This document shows, piece after piece, positions 17,226-25,403 of a stretch of DNA of 29,831 nucleotides. A program made the translations under genes and the position numbers. The notes below the pieces were generated by a model. That model searched no databases and was not told where the DNA came from. It worked only from the letters and a program-made list of their open reading frames with translations. Source of the DNA: a virus; IMG/VR virus record IMGVR_UViG_3300025684_000051, positions 1 to 29,831 of that record; one strand, given 5' to 3'. How positions within the stretch are numbered: the stretch's first letter is position 1; each line of letters starts with the position of its first letter.

Positions 17226-18416
17226 TTATTTTCTAATTTTTATCCGTAATTTCGAACTATCTTCCCCTGATACAGCCCTCACTTTAACACCAGATGTTTC
17301 AATAACACCATTTGATGTTCTCCTAGGGTCCATATTGATGTTTTTAGATTCAGCTTCTAGCTGCCTAATTGCATCGGCTTTCCCCTGCTCGTAAAAGTGA
17401 CTTGCTAAAGTATCAGCGTTTCTAGCAGCAAATAAAGCCTTGTGATAACCTTGCGCGTCCTTTAACATGTTATTCTCATCCAAGAACGTCTTAAATGATT
17501 CTACAATGTTACTTTGAACTTGCTTAGTTTGTTGAACATCGTTTACTCTAAATCGGTACTTACTATCTCCTACCTTGAAATCAAAACCTTTGAAATCCTC
17601 GCTGAAAACTTGTTCCGTTAATTTAGTAAACTGTTCTGACTGTTTTTGCTGCGCAGCAGTTAGTTCGTCCTGCTGTTTTGTATATGAGTTATAAAATTCA
17701 ATAGCTTGTTTTTGTTCAGGACCTAACTTTGAGTTCATCTTGACCTCATCGTAATACTTGTCCTTTAAATTGTTGAGAAACTTCCTAGCTTCGGTTATTT
17801 CTTCCTTGTAAGCTAGTTTCTTTCTTTTAATATCTTTGTTATCATCTAGGTCGTCGTCATAAGAGAATTTATCTTCTATTAAGAAATCTATCTCTTCGTT
17901 ATCTAGATGTGGTTTTGTTTGCTTATAGAATTCCCTTAAAAGAGCATTCTCATCTATCTTTGAATAGTCAGCGTTTAAACGGACGTAATCTTCAAGACTA
18001 CCGCCCGTTTCTTTCATGAACTCTACTACCTTCTGTATATTCTCTGGTAATATTACTTCTTCTTGCGGCTTTTCAATCCTTTGCCCGACATCGGTTTGCT
18101 TTTCGATGTTTTCTTGCACCCGCAACTCTTGCCCTTCTTGTACATCATCTTGTATTAGTTCTAGCGTTTGCGTTTCTTGCTCGGCAGGGATTTCGGGCTT
18201 TTGGTCTCCTTCGACCACTTTTTGCAGTTCCACTTTGGGTTCTTCTGCGCGTAACACGCCTTCATCTGTGCTTTGCTCTTGAACGGCATTCTCTCTTAAA
18301 TCTATTTTGTAAGTATTATCTTCAAACTTAACTCCAGCCTTCTCGAGAACTTTCTCTTCTTTTTGCTGAATAGAGCCTTCTTGCTCTTGTTGTAATTTTT
18401 CTTGTACTTCTGACAT
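17226..18416 (-). CDS. putative capsid scaffolding protein, 396 aa
   Basis: The first 120 residues are low-complexity and very rich in Glu, Gln and Val. A helical charged core follows, with VRLNADYSKIDENALLREFY, then LDNEEIDFLIEDKFSYDDDL and KKLAYKEEITEARKFLNNLK. The C-terminus is basic (KLRIKIRK at the end). A disordered acidic front, a coiled-coil middle and a basic tail, encoded between portal and capsid genes, are the usual signs of a scaffolding protein, which binds capsid subunits through its basic C-terminus. No protease triad is visible, so a fused head protease is unlikely. The acidic N-terminal part looks slightly less AT-rich than its surroundings, which may only reflect its Glu/Gln codons. 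Confidence 0.7.
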   Translation of the reverse strand: MSEVQEKLQQEQEGSIQQKEEKVLEKAGVKFEDNTYKIDLRENAVQEQSTDEGVLRAEEPKVELQKVVEGDQKPEIPAEQETQTLELIQDDVQEGQELRVQENIEKQTDVGQRIEKPQEEVILPENIQKVVEFMKETGGSLEDYVRLNADYSKIDENALLREFYKQTKPHLDNEEIDFLIEDKFSYDDDLDDNKDIKRKKLAYKEEITEARKFLNNLKDKYYDEVKMNSKLGPEQKQAIEFYNSYTKQQDELTAAQQKQSEQFTKLTEQVFSEDFKGFDFKVGDSKYRFRVNDVQQTKQVQSNIVESFKTFLDENNMLKDAQGYHKALFAARNADTLASHFYEQGKADAIRQLEAESKNINMDPRRTSNGVIETSGVKVRAVSGEDSSKLRIKIRK

Positions 18417-18430
18417 AATATTATATAATT

Positions 18431-20848
18431 TTACCTTGGTTCAAATTGCTCAAGACCAAAACCACCCATAGTATCAAAACCTGCTGATTCAAAGTCTTTT
18501 GGTGGTTTACTAGTCTTTCTTTGGTCTATCAATTCTGATTGTTGAGACGCTTGAATCTTAGTTCTTTTATCTTTTCTATCTTCCTTGTAGCTATCTCTTT
18601 CATTAATTACCTGCATTTCCATCTGTTTAAGCTTCATGTTAAGCTCAAACTCATGCATCATAAGCTCTTTCTTTAGCTGAGCTTCCCTTTCCAGCTTCTG
18701 CATCTCTAATTGAGACTTAATTTGCTCTAGCTGAGCGTCCGCCTGTGCAAGCGCCTGTTTCTTTTGCATATCAGCTTCAGCTGCTGCCTGACTAGACTGT
18801 ATGTTAGATTGTGTTTGAGCTTGCATCATCTGCATTTTCTCGATTCTATCATCTTCAGCCTTTTTGCGTCTTCTAAGTTTTAATAATTGATTAGCTAATT
18901 TAACGTTCTTAACATTTCTAACGTCTATCGCATCCTCTAAAGTGATCTGATCCCTCTGTAACGCTACTTGAATATTGCTCTCTAAGAATTGTTTTTCTTC
19001 CTCATCTGGAGATACATCTAAGAATATTCCGAAGTCATGTAAGTGCAGCTTTTGAACCTCCGCCAATGTGCCTACGTTCATTTTACCTATCCCGGATATA
19101 AAAGATGCTGTTGTATTTCCAAACTCTAGTACATCTGATATTCTTAGGCAAGATGCCTCTGCTGCTTTTAACGCTAAATACAATACAGACTGGACGATGT
19201 GTCTTGTAGCTGTATTTGAATTAGCTACCGCAAGCTTCTGTATTCCGACCAACGCATCTTTATCAGGGGTAGATCCATCTCTAGCCTCATTAAGACCCGT
19301 AACGTCTCTTATCATATTTAGATAATAGTTGTACGAATTTATAAGGCTTGTTATTTTAGCTCCTGCGTTAGATGTTTGTAATTCTTGTATTGGCACTCTA
19401 GAATGATTAAATTCACCATCTTGAGTCATAGACCTACCAATTACAGAACCCGTCTGGAAGTACATGTTTAATGCTTCTTGTGGGCTGTAGTTTGTTCCAT
19501 TTCCTAGATCTATTTCAGCAATACCATCAGCATCAAGGTAAACCCCATCTGGAACCATTCTAGATAAGACCTGCTGTAATTTTAAATGTGTAAGCTGAAT
19601 CATGTCAGCAAATGTAGTCATTCGGCTAACAAGGGATTCAACCTGTCCTTTGTATATACGAGGAGCTACTACATTGTAAGACATCTGAACTTTAGTGGTG
19701 TCAGACTTAGGGCGAACCATATTCTCAGCCATCTTCCACTCAAGAAGCGTATCAAGACCAATTACTTTTGCACCTGTGTATAGCACTTCTATAGACCTCT
19801 GAACCTTTTCAAATCTAGCTCTCTGGTCTTTTGGAGGGTTAAACGTATCGTCCTTCTTTATAATCTTATCAGCTCCAGTAGCCGTTTCTTTTAACTTATA
19901 TACTTGGTTCTTGAATGTTTTATATTCAAAGAACATAACGTACACGTTGTTAGTGTCTTCCGCATCGGAATAAGAATATGACCTACTAAAATTAAGGGCG
20001 GTATTTCCAGTTCCTTCTATTTTTTCTATATCCTCTGGGGTTAGGCTTGGGTATTGCTTTTTTAACTCAGCTATACTCATCCTGCGTACCTCTCCAACAT
20101 AATATAAATCATCAAAGTATGGAGATTCAGTGTATGAATAAACTAAATCTGACGGGTCCACATACTGTAATGTAATCCCTTCCGCTGTGTTAAATGAGTT
20201 TTTATGACATCCTATACCTAGAGTTACAATGTCGTAAGCTATCCTGTTTTGTAGTAATTCATATTTGTTATGGTCAAATATGTTAGATATAGCTTCTTCC
20301 GCTGCAATCTCAATAGATTGCTTGTAATCCAATTGCATGTGTAACTGAAGCTCTTCTGTTGACTCTGGAAGTTCTTCTTGATTAGTTTTAAACATGTTTA
20401 TTCCAAACTCCTGCTGAACAGCCTCTAAGAGCTGTCTATTCTGCATGTCGGAAAGTATATTGTTTAGATAATCTGTTTTCTGCTTTATAGACGCTGGATC
20501 TTGAGAGTATGCTTTAACCTCATAAGGTCTTTCACTTATCCCGTTAACAACGATGTCAACAAATTTAGGAATAATTGGGACTGGCTTCCAGTCTAAATTT
20601 AAATAAGATAAATCTCCATTTATAGATAATTCATCTTTGTATTTTTGTATTGACTGCTCTCCCCTAGCGTAAAGTCTTAACCTGTGAAAGTTGTCTCTAT
20701 TAGTAAGGTACCTCGTCGCGCCACCTTCTTTCTTAAACCACTCCCCTTCAATAGCCCTAGCTACATCAAGCCCATACTGTGTACTTGCTTTCTCTGCGTC
20801 ACTTACTGCTTGTGAAGGAAATATACCCTTTGGTAATGTCTTTTGCAT
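18431..20848 (-). CDS. portal protein, 805 aa
   Basis: This large portal-type protein follows the terminase directly (shared boundary 20848/20849) and precedes the scaffold gene. The N-terminal third contains NRDNFHRLRLYARGEQSIQK and then LNLDWKPVPIIPKFVDIVVN, a segment I associate with portals of crAss-like and marine phages, where about 800 residues is normal. The middle has IRDVTGLNEARDGSTPDKDA followed by LVGIQKLAVANSN, the usual portal stem region. From about residue 665 to 765 a long Gln/Met/Glu/Lys-rich coiled coil begins at RRRKKAEDDRIEK. It suits the barrel or crown that projects into the capsid and contacts internal proteins. The protein forms the dodecameric DNA channel and packaging-motor docking site. 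The C-terminal tail is Pro/Gly/Phe-rich. Confidence 0.88.
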   Translation of the reverse strand: MQKTLPKGIFPSQAVSDAEKASTQYGLDVARAIEGEWFKKEGGATRYLTNRDNFHRLRLYARGEQSIQKYKDELSINGDLSYLNLDWKPVPIIPKFVDIVVNGISERPYEVKAYSQDPASIKQKTDYLNNILSDMQNRQLLEAVQQEFGINMFKTNQEELPESTEELQLHMQLDYKQSIEIAAEEAISNIFDHNKYELLQNRIAYDIVTLGIGCHKNSFNTAEGITLQYVDPSDLVYSYTESPYFDDLYYVGEVRRMSIAELKKQYPSLTPEDIEKIEGTGNTALNFSRSYSYSDAEDTNNVYVMFFEYKTFKNQVYKLKETATGADKIIKKDDTFNPPKDQRARFEKVQRSIEVLYTGAKVIGLDTLLEWKMAENMVRPKSDTTKVQMSYNVVAPRIYKGQVESLVSRMTTFADMIQLTHLKLQQVLSRMVPDGVYLDADGIAEIDLGNGTNYSPQEALNMYFQTGSVIGRSMTQDGEFNHSRVPIQELQTSNAGAKITSLINSYNYYLNMIRDVTGLNEARDGSTPDKDALVGIQKLAVANSNTATRHIVQSVLYLALKAAEASCLRISDVLEFGNTTASFISGIGKMNVGTLAEVQKLHLHDFGIFLDVSPDEEEKQFLESNIQVALQRDQITLEDAIDVRNVKNVKLANQLLKLRRRKKAEDDRIEKMQMMQAQTQSNIQSSQAAAEADMQKKQALAQADAQLEQIKSQLEMQKLEREAQLKKELMMHEFELNMKLKQMEMQVINERDSYKEDRKDKRTKIQASQQSELIDQRKTSKPPKDFESAGFDTMGGFGLEQFEPR

Positions 20849-23062
20849 CTATTCTAGTATTTTTGAAATAGCTCCTGAGTTGTTGAATTTCTTAAACCCA
20901 AAATCAAGCTTTTTAACTTTCTTGTCTTCAGTAGGCTTGTATAAATGTCTATTGCAAGCCATAATTGCTAACCCAGAGCTAATAGCGGCATCATACCTTG
21001 TCCTATTGTTGATGTCGAAACCAGACCAGTCTTGAAGTGTTCTATCAAAATACATTGTCCCATAATTTCCATCTCCGATGTGTCCAACATATTTATCAAT
21101 ATAACTTTCAATAGCTGCGGCATGAGCCTGTTTTATATCTTCTCCAGAGTTAGGTATGCCACCTATTTCTTTTTCAGCATGAGATAATTTTGTGAAAGTT
21201 TTGTCTGGTCTATTCATTGAAAACCCTCTGTATCCCCTACGCTTAATATAATATAAAAGTCTTGGTTTGTTATTCTCCGCCAGTATAGGCATCCCATAAA
21301 ATATAAGTGCCATTAACACGTCTTCAAAGAATATCTCCGCTGTCTGCGGTCTAGCTATGTATTCTAAGAAGAATGTGTTACTTGGTGCTTCCTCCATGTT
21401 AAACTTTGTTAACCCATGCAAAGCACCTTTGGAGCCTCTCTTATCAACAGTTCCGGATATATCGTAACTATCGCAACCGAATGCTCCGATATGTTCGTTA
21501 CCTGGATATTTAACTCCATTTTTTTCTATTACACGATTTTGTAAATTTATACTTGGTATCCAGGACACCTTAAACCTACCATTTGATTCAGGGACAAACA
21601 TTACTCGTGTATCTTTTATGCCGTTCTCCCATTGAAAATTACCTTTTGTCACAACATTAGAATAACCTATTCCTTCATTGTAATCTATCTGTTCGTATAT
21701 CTTGACGAGGTTAAATATACTATTTTTAGTTTCATCTCTAAACGCGTGCTGCTCTGTTCTTGGGAACTGCCTGTAAAATTCGTTAAGACCATCTTGATCG
21801 TCCCTAAGCCCATCCGCTTCATTTTCCCAATGCTCTACAACACCTATTTCAATCTTTTCTCCAAGCGGGCCTTCAACTGGATTGGCTGGTGTATCGAATA
21901 CAGGTAATCCAAAAGTATCAATGTATCCTTCGTAGTTCCATTCCATAGGGATGAACAGACTATATAATCCACTGCGAGTCTGTCCATTCTTGTTTCGCTT
22001 TGTAACGTCTGAGTCATAATAAAGTTTTTTGAAGTTTTCCCCTCCTTTATCCAAGGCATTTGAGGTTGACCCCATCATACACTTCCCAGTTATTCGACTA
22101 CCAAGACGAAGTGTTGTTTTTGTAACCCTCCAGTTATTTAATATATTATCAGGTTTTAGCCATTTGCCAGCCTCATCATGGACTAATAAACTTAGTTTTT
22201 CACCATCATAAGAGTTGTCACCTGTATTTTTCCAGTCAATTGTAGTGTCAAGGCCCTCCATTATCTTAGCATCTTGAACATTGACTATATTCTTCTTTGT
22301 TAGTTTCGATGCTGGAACACGATAGGCTAACTCTGTTTTAGGCCTATCCATACCGTCTTGTATCGGCTTAAAGAAGAAAGGATAGTTTATTGATATTGGG
22401 ACAACCTTATCCGTAAACATCTTCTTGGCATCCCCACCAGACTTTGATAATATACCAAATCTAGAGTCAGAGCTTATTGTTGCTAGATTAACTGTTTCGG
22501 CAGAAGACATAAAAGAGAACCCAGAACGTCTATTCTTCAAATAACACATTCCGTAACATCTACTATCTACCTTACAAGCCTCCCAGAATATGAAAAACAA
22601 TCTGTTTGCTTCCCTAAAATCTGGCTTACCAACATCTATCTTAGTCCACTGCAAATACATATAATGAGATCCTGTAATATATGTAGGAGTTCCATTGTTG
22701 TAAAACCAATGACCGTCTTCACGTTTGGTAAATTCTGAATCAATATAACTATACCACTTTTCTTTAAACTCTTTTGGATATCCGTCCCACTCAAATATGC
22801 TTTTTATTTGCTTCAATTCCTTTGGATACTCAGACGCAATCCATTTGTTAGCTCCCTTTGGTAAGTTAGATGGTTCTTTTGGTAAGGCTATTTTTAGATT
22901 CTGTATCTCATATATATCACCAATCTGTCCAGTCTTGCTTATAACAACAATATCGTGTTCCTTGTTATATCCATATTCCCAGGCTTTTTTCTTATTAAGC
23001 CTTATAAGTGTGTTTGTCCTGATTGGTTCTACTATCCTGAATAAAGCATGATCTTTAGTCAT
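20849..23062 (-). CDS. terL: terminase large subunit, 737 aa
   Basis: This is the ATPase and nuclease that packages DNA into the prohead. The ATPase has a deviant Walker A (CYLKNRRSGFSFMSS, about residues 173-187), a Walker B (LLVHDE, 292-297) and a coupling-type motif GSTSNA (331-336). The linker has the terminase segment FYRQFPRTEQHAFRD (429-443). The RNase H-like nuclease begins with GAFGCDSYD, with Asp531 and Asp534 as likely metal ligands, and ends with an Asp-containing helix (NRTRYDAAISSGLA). The Walker A lacks the classic GxxxxGK[ST], as in other large phage terminases of this type. The start overlaps the preceding stop as TAATG. A chance-placed AAGGAG lies 9 bases upstream inside the previous gene and may help initiation. 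Confidence 0.93.
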   Translation of the reverse strand: MTKDHALFRIVEPIRTNTLIRLNKKKAWEYGYNKEHDIVVISKTGQIGDIYEIQNLKIALPKEPSNLPKGANKWIASEYPKELKQIKSIFEWDGYPKEFKEKWYSYIDSEFTKREDGHWFYNNGTPTYITGSHYMYLQWTKIDVGKPDFREANRLFFIFWEACKVDSRCYGMCYLKNRRSGFSFMSSAETVNLATISSDSRFGILSKSGGDAKKMFTDKVVPISINYPFFFKPIQDGMDRPKTELAYRVPASKLTKKNIVNVQDAKIMEGLDTTIDWKNTGDNSYDGEKLSLLVHDEAGKWLKPDNILNNWRVTKTTLRLGSRITGKCMMGSTSNALDKGGENFKKLYYDSDVTKRNKNGQTRSGLYSLFIPMEWNYEGYIDTFGLPVFDTPANPVEGPLGEKIEIGVVEHWENEADGLRDDQDGLNEFYRQFPRTEQHAFRDETKNSIFNLVKIYEQIDYNEGIGYSNVVTKGNFQWENGIKDTRVMFVPESNGRFKVSWIPSINLQNRVIEKNGVKYPGNEHIGAFGCDSYDISGTVDKRGSKGALHGLTKFNMEEAPSNTFFLEYIARPQTAEIFFEDVLMALIFYGMPILAENNKPRLLYYIKRRGYRGFSMNRPDKTFTKLSHAEKEIGGIPNSGEDIKQAHAAAIESYIDKYVGHIGDGNYGTMYFDRTLQDWSGFDINNRTRYDAAISSGLAIMACNRHLYKPTEDKKVKKLDFGFKKFNNSGAISKILE

Positions 23063-23349
23063 TATTTAGATCTCCTTTCTGCAAATCCTTTAAATACTTT
23101 ACTCTCGTCTTGCTCCTTAGGCTTATTCTCCAGCCTATCTTTCTCCTCTTCAACACGATTTAATATTTCAAAAGCATCAAAGATTGCGAGCTTTTTGGTA
23201 GCGGCAGCATTTTTTAATCTGTCACTACTTACATCGTCTTCAGTATTTGTTATTATCTTTTCCTCAGCAACCTTTATTAGCTCCTCAACTGCTCGATAAC
23301 CAGCCTGTATGATACTCCTCTTCGTCTCCTTGATATTCATATTGTACAC
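23062..23349 (-). CDS. possible terminase small subunit, 95 aa
   Basis: This small helical protein lies immediately upstream of the large terminase and overlaps it by one base. Its core reads RSIIQAGYRAVEELIKVAEE, then RLKNAAATKKLAIFDAFEIL and NRVEEEKDRLE. I remember this pattern from proteins that precede terminase genes in marine Bacteroidota phages. It is shorter than most small terminases and shows no clear DNA-binding helix-turn-helix, so the role rests on position. It overlaps the previous gene by an unusual 65 bases. The second Met at residue 4 would shorten the overlap to 56 bases without touching the conserved part. Confidence 0.6.
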   Translation of the reverse strand: MYNMNIKETKRSIIQAGYRAVEELIKVAEEKIITNTEDDVSSDRLKNAAATKKLAIFDAFEILNRVEEEKDRLENKPKEQDESKVFKGFAERRSK

Positions 23350-23890
23350 AAATAGAACTTGTTGGCACTCTGTAAAGCAATTCTCCGTCTATTACAAACT
23401 CGTATTCACTTTCTGGAGTAAAGCCAACTAAATCATTAAATTTAACACCATTTCTTTTTAGATCATTATCAACATATTTGATAATTCCTTTTAATTCAGC
23501 CTTAGAATCAACATTGAATTCATCCCTGTTCATCAACGGCTTAACGAAGCAGTAACCCTCAAGAGGCTTCCATTCTCCGTTTCTTTTATACATGTAGATC
23601 TGTTCTGAATCTACAAAATACTCATCTTCTTTATAATAGCTTTTAGAGTTCTTTTCATTTCCTCTAATATCATAGAACCTTCTAAAAACATTATGATGAA
23701 GCACAACTTCATCACCTCTTTTAATTCCTGTTTTTTCATTGACTGGAGTCTCAATAACAATACCTATCCTACTAACATATTGATGATTCTGCATTTCTGT
23801 ATTCAGTATTAACTCTGAATCCCCTATCTTTTTAGTATTTTCGTATCTTTGATTTTTTGGTTTTATGATAAAGCTATATAAACTCCTCAT
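23285..23890 (-). CDS. possible tandem GroES-like (double co-chaperonin barrel) protein, 201 aa
   Basis: Read as a whole the protein repeats the GroES strand order twice. First half: FIIKPKN (7-13), SELILN after a flexible stretch (25-30), RIGIVIETP (41-49), GIKRGDEVVLH (55-65) and YFVDSEQIYMY (91-101). Second half: YCFVKPL (113-119), LKGIIKYV (133-140), GVKFNDLVGF (148-157) and LLYRVPTSSICV (171-182). GroES shows the same order: a VIVK strand, a mobile loop ending in IVL, a GxVxxxG turn, VKxGDxVxF and a final S-x-DI strand. The tail after residue 187 is acidic and polar. The gene is in the run between the holin candidate and terminase, about 1.5 kb from groES. I infer a co-chaperonin or another barrel-fold structural protein. 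This is unproven and needs a structure prediction. Confidence 0.65.
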   Translation of the reverse strand: MRSLYSFIIKPKNQRYENTKKIGDSELILNTEMQNHQYVSRIGIVIETPVNEKTGIKRGDEVVLHHNVFRRFYDIRGNEKNSKSYYKEDEYFVDSEQIYMYKRNGEWKPLEGYCFVKPLMNRDEFNVDSKAELKGIIKYVDNDLKRNGVKFNDLVGFTPESEYEFVIDGELLYRVPTSSICVQYEYQGDEEEYHTGWLSSS

Positions 23891-24108
23891 TAATATTCTA
23901 AATTAAATTCAACACTAATGCCCATGTTTTTGTTAAATTCTTTCCATGGAAGAACGTCATTGTCTTTTGTTATATATACGACATATTTATCGTCCATTTC
24001 AATTATATCACAAATCTTATGCCCTCCATAAACCTCCTGGCCCATAGAGTAATGCATCGCTGAATCTTTATAGTCTCTCCCTATTGATATTTTTCTTATT
24101 AAATTCAT
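23890..24108 (-). CDS. small conserved phage protein of unknown function, 72 aa
   Basis: The sequence begins MNLIRKISIGRDYKDSAMHY and continues SMGQEVYGGHKICDI, then alternates strands (DKYVVYITKDNDVLPWKEF). It resembles a small SH3-like or beta-barrel protein. There is no membrane segment or catalytic motif. The start overlaps the holin-candidate stop by 4 bases (ATGA) and the stop shares a base with the next start, so it is part of a tightly coupled run. Similar short proteins are familiar beside packaging genes in marine phages, but I know of no function. Confidence 0.65.
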   Translation of the reverse strand: MNLIRKISIGRDYKDSAMHYSMGQEVYGGHKICDIIEMDDKYVVYITKDNDVLPWKEFNKNMGISVEFNLEY

Positions 24109-24563
24109 TTCTCTGATTTTGACTTTATTTTAGTGTATTTCTCAATTCCTCTTGATCCAAAATATGCGACGTAAACTGTAACTAACAGGGTCTCCATTAA
24201 CTCTATCCAGTTTCTATCCATTGTGAATATTCCTATTGAATCGAATATAATGTACACTGTAACAATTACCGTAAGATAAAGAACTATAATTGGCCTTGCT
24301 ATTTTAGCTATTTTATTATCAGATGAAGCATCAGCCTCCCAACGCTTTGTAACATCGTCCATCTCTTTCTCGTCGAGCTCTAACAAATTTAAAGCTATGC
24401 CTTTATCGCTTTCGTGCATAGTCTTATCCTCTGTAATGAGATTTTTAGCCAAACCCAATAATCCTTTGTCGGGTATAGAGTCTCCAATAGCTCTGACGAT
24501 GTATGAGCCATTTTTAGTTAAAAACGCTCCGACCTTAGTGTCTTTAAATTTTTTCTTCGGCAT
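24105..24563 (-). CDS. holin candidate of the GTA_holin_3TM type, 152 aa
   Basis: The N-terminal half is soluble, with a charged helix ending in EMDDVTKRWEADASSDNKIA. A first hydrophobic segment RPIIVLYLTVIVTVYIIFDS (residues 90-109) and a second, ELMETLLVTVYVAYFGSRGI (121-140), follow, and the tail is Lys-rich. The order of a WEAD segment, an RPI-start membrane helix, a W-x-E-L-M-E-T-L-L segment and VYVAYFGSRGIEK closely matches the Pfam family for gene-transfer-agent holins. Such proteins make the inner-membrane hole that lets the endolysin out. No endolysin is seen nearby, so it may be outside the window or contained in a virion protein. The start shares one base with the previous stop. 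Confidence 0.75.
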   Translation of the reverse strand: MPKKKFKDTKVGAFLTKNGSYIVRAIGDSIPDKGLLGLAKNLITEDKTMHESDKGIALNLLELDEKEMDDVTKRWEADASSDNKIAKIARPIIVLYLTVIVTVYIIFDSIGIFTMDRNWIELMETLLVTVYVAYFGSRGIEKYTKIKSKSEK

Positions 24564-24862
24564 CAGTATTTCCCTTTCTTGTTTTTAGGACTTGACTTGG
24601 TAGATCCTCCTTTCCCAGCCCATAAGTTTTTACAAGCCCAATATCTTGCGGTTAGTTTACTAGAAGCGGAAGAACATTTGTGTCTAGCTTTAAAAGACTT
24701 TCTAGCTGCGTCTGAATAATTATGACCATATCCCTTGGCTCCGAAGTGAATTATCTTTTCAGTCCCACCTTGACAAGCCTTAACCATCTTCTTTTTCCCT
24801 GGCCTTGTACTCGCTCTTGGCTTATTGCAAGGCATACTTTCTTTATTAACTTTCTTAGCCAT
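24563..24862 (-). CDS. basic Cys-containing protein, DUF6321-like, 99 aa
   Basis: The protein is strongly basic. It has a pattern I know from many marine phages: PCNKPR near the N-terminus, MVKACQGGTEKIIHFGAKGY (residues 26-45), KSFKARHKC and TARYWACKNLWAGK. Four Cys (12, 30, 63, 77) and three His (39, 47, 61) could bind zinc. A Lys/Ser-rich tail ends KNKKGKY. The family (DUF6321, by memory) has no agreed function. The charge suggests binding to nucleic acid, perhaps as a packaged protein. Its start overlaps the stop of the 32-residue Cys/His protein as TAATG, so the two are probably made together. Confidence 0.75.
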   Translation of the reverse strand: MAKKVNKESMPCNKPRASTRPGKKKMVKACQGGTEKIIHFGAKGYGHNYSDAARKSFKARHKCSSASSKLTARYWACKNLWAGKGGSTKSSPKNKKGKY

Positions 24863-24960
24863 TACTTACCGCATTTATGACCTTTTGTAATTGACTTTCC
24901 ACACTTACTGCATTTCTTCATTGCAGTCTTAGAACCTGAGGCTTTCTTTTTGTACATCAT
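24862..24960 (-). CDS. 32-residue zinc-ribbon-like microprotein
   Basis: The only gap between two genes here (24863-24962) is filled by a short frame with two consecutive Met codons, ending in TAATG that overlaps the next start. The protein is basic, with MKKCSKCGKSITKGHKCGK at the end. Cys17, Cys20, His28 and Cys30 form a compact C-x2-C-x7-H-x-C set that could hold one zinc ion. Upstream is a 2-base gap. The tight spacing, the overlap and the perfect metal-ligand arrangement argue that it is real. It could bind nucleic acid or assist its basic Cys-containing neighbour. The function is unknown. Confidence 0.65.
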   Translation of the reverse strand: MMYKKKASGSKTAMKKCSKCGKSITKGHKCGK

Positions 24961-24962
24961 AA

Positions 24963-25403
24963 TTATCTATCTTTATCTTTTAACATATCATCCATAGCTT
25001 TATTCATGACTTTGTCTGTATATGTTTTGTTTTCATAGAATACATTAACTCTTGATGTTGGCAAATCTTCTTTACCTAAGAGTATCCTGTACATCCTTGT
25101 TATAAGCATTTTTGTTTTTAGTGAGACGGCATATATATTATGCTTTCCAGATTTTCTGTCAGCAGATCTCCACACAACAACCCATCCATTCTTCTTAAAC
25201 CTAGACCAACGATGCTTGTCCCATGTATATATGTAGGTCCCTTCCTTAAAGTCATTTATAGTAAATCGCTCTAAAGCGTCAAGGTATATTAATAGTTCAA
25301 GATCGCTTTCAGTTATGCCATTTGTTTTAGCAGCCCATTTTCGAACTAATCTATAATATTTTAAAAACTTAATGTCCCTAAGATCCTCAACACTAATGTT
25401 CAT
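24963..25403 (-). CDS. winged-helix-like protein, 146 aa
   Basis: The helical first part (residues 13-45, KYYRLVRKWAAKTNGITESD then LELLIYLDALERF) is followed by a probable recognition-helix and wing arrangement. TINDFKEG, HRWSRFKKNGWVVVWRSAD and KHNIYAVSLKTKMLITRMYR (88-107) follow it. That layout fits a MarR-like winged helix, and I remember similar proteins from marine phages. The basic residues around 64-104 could contact DNA. It follows groES with a 4-base overlap. A late regulator or a DNA-binding packaging factor would both fit. No operator is visible nearby. The fold is inferred by eye. Confidence 0.6.
   Translation of the reverse strand: MNISVEDLRDIKFLKYYRLVRKWAAKTNGITESDLELLIYLDALERFTINDFKEGTYIYTWDKHRWSRFKKNGWVVVWRSADRKSGKHNIYAVSLKTKMLITRMYRILLGKEDLPTSRVNVFYENKTYTDKVMNKAMDDMLKDKDR

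Noticed and set aside
20691-21035. 114-residue plus-strand open frame crossing the portal/terminase boundary
   Set aside because: Both minus-strand genes are unmistakable and continuous through it. The plus frame is Ser/Leu-rich antisense noise.
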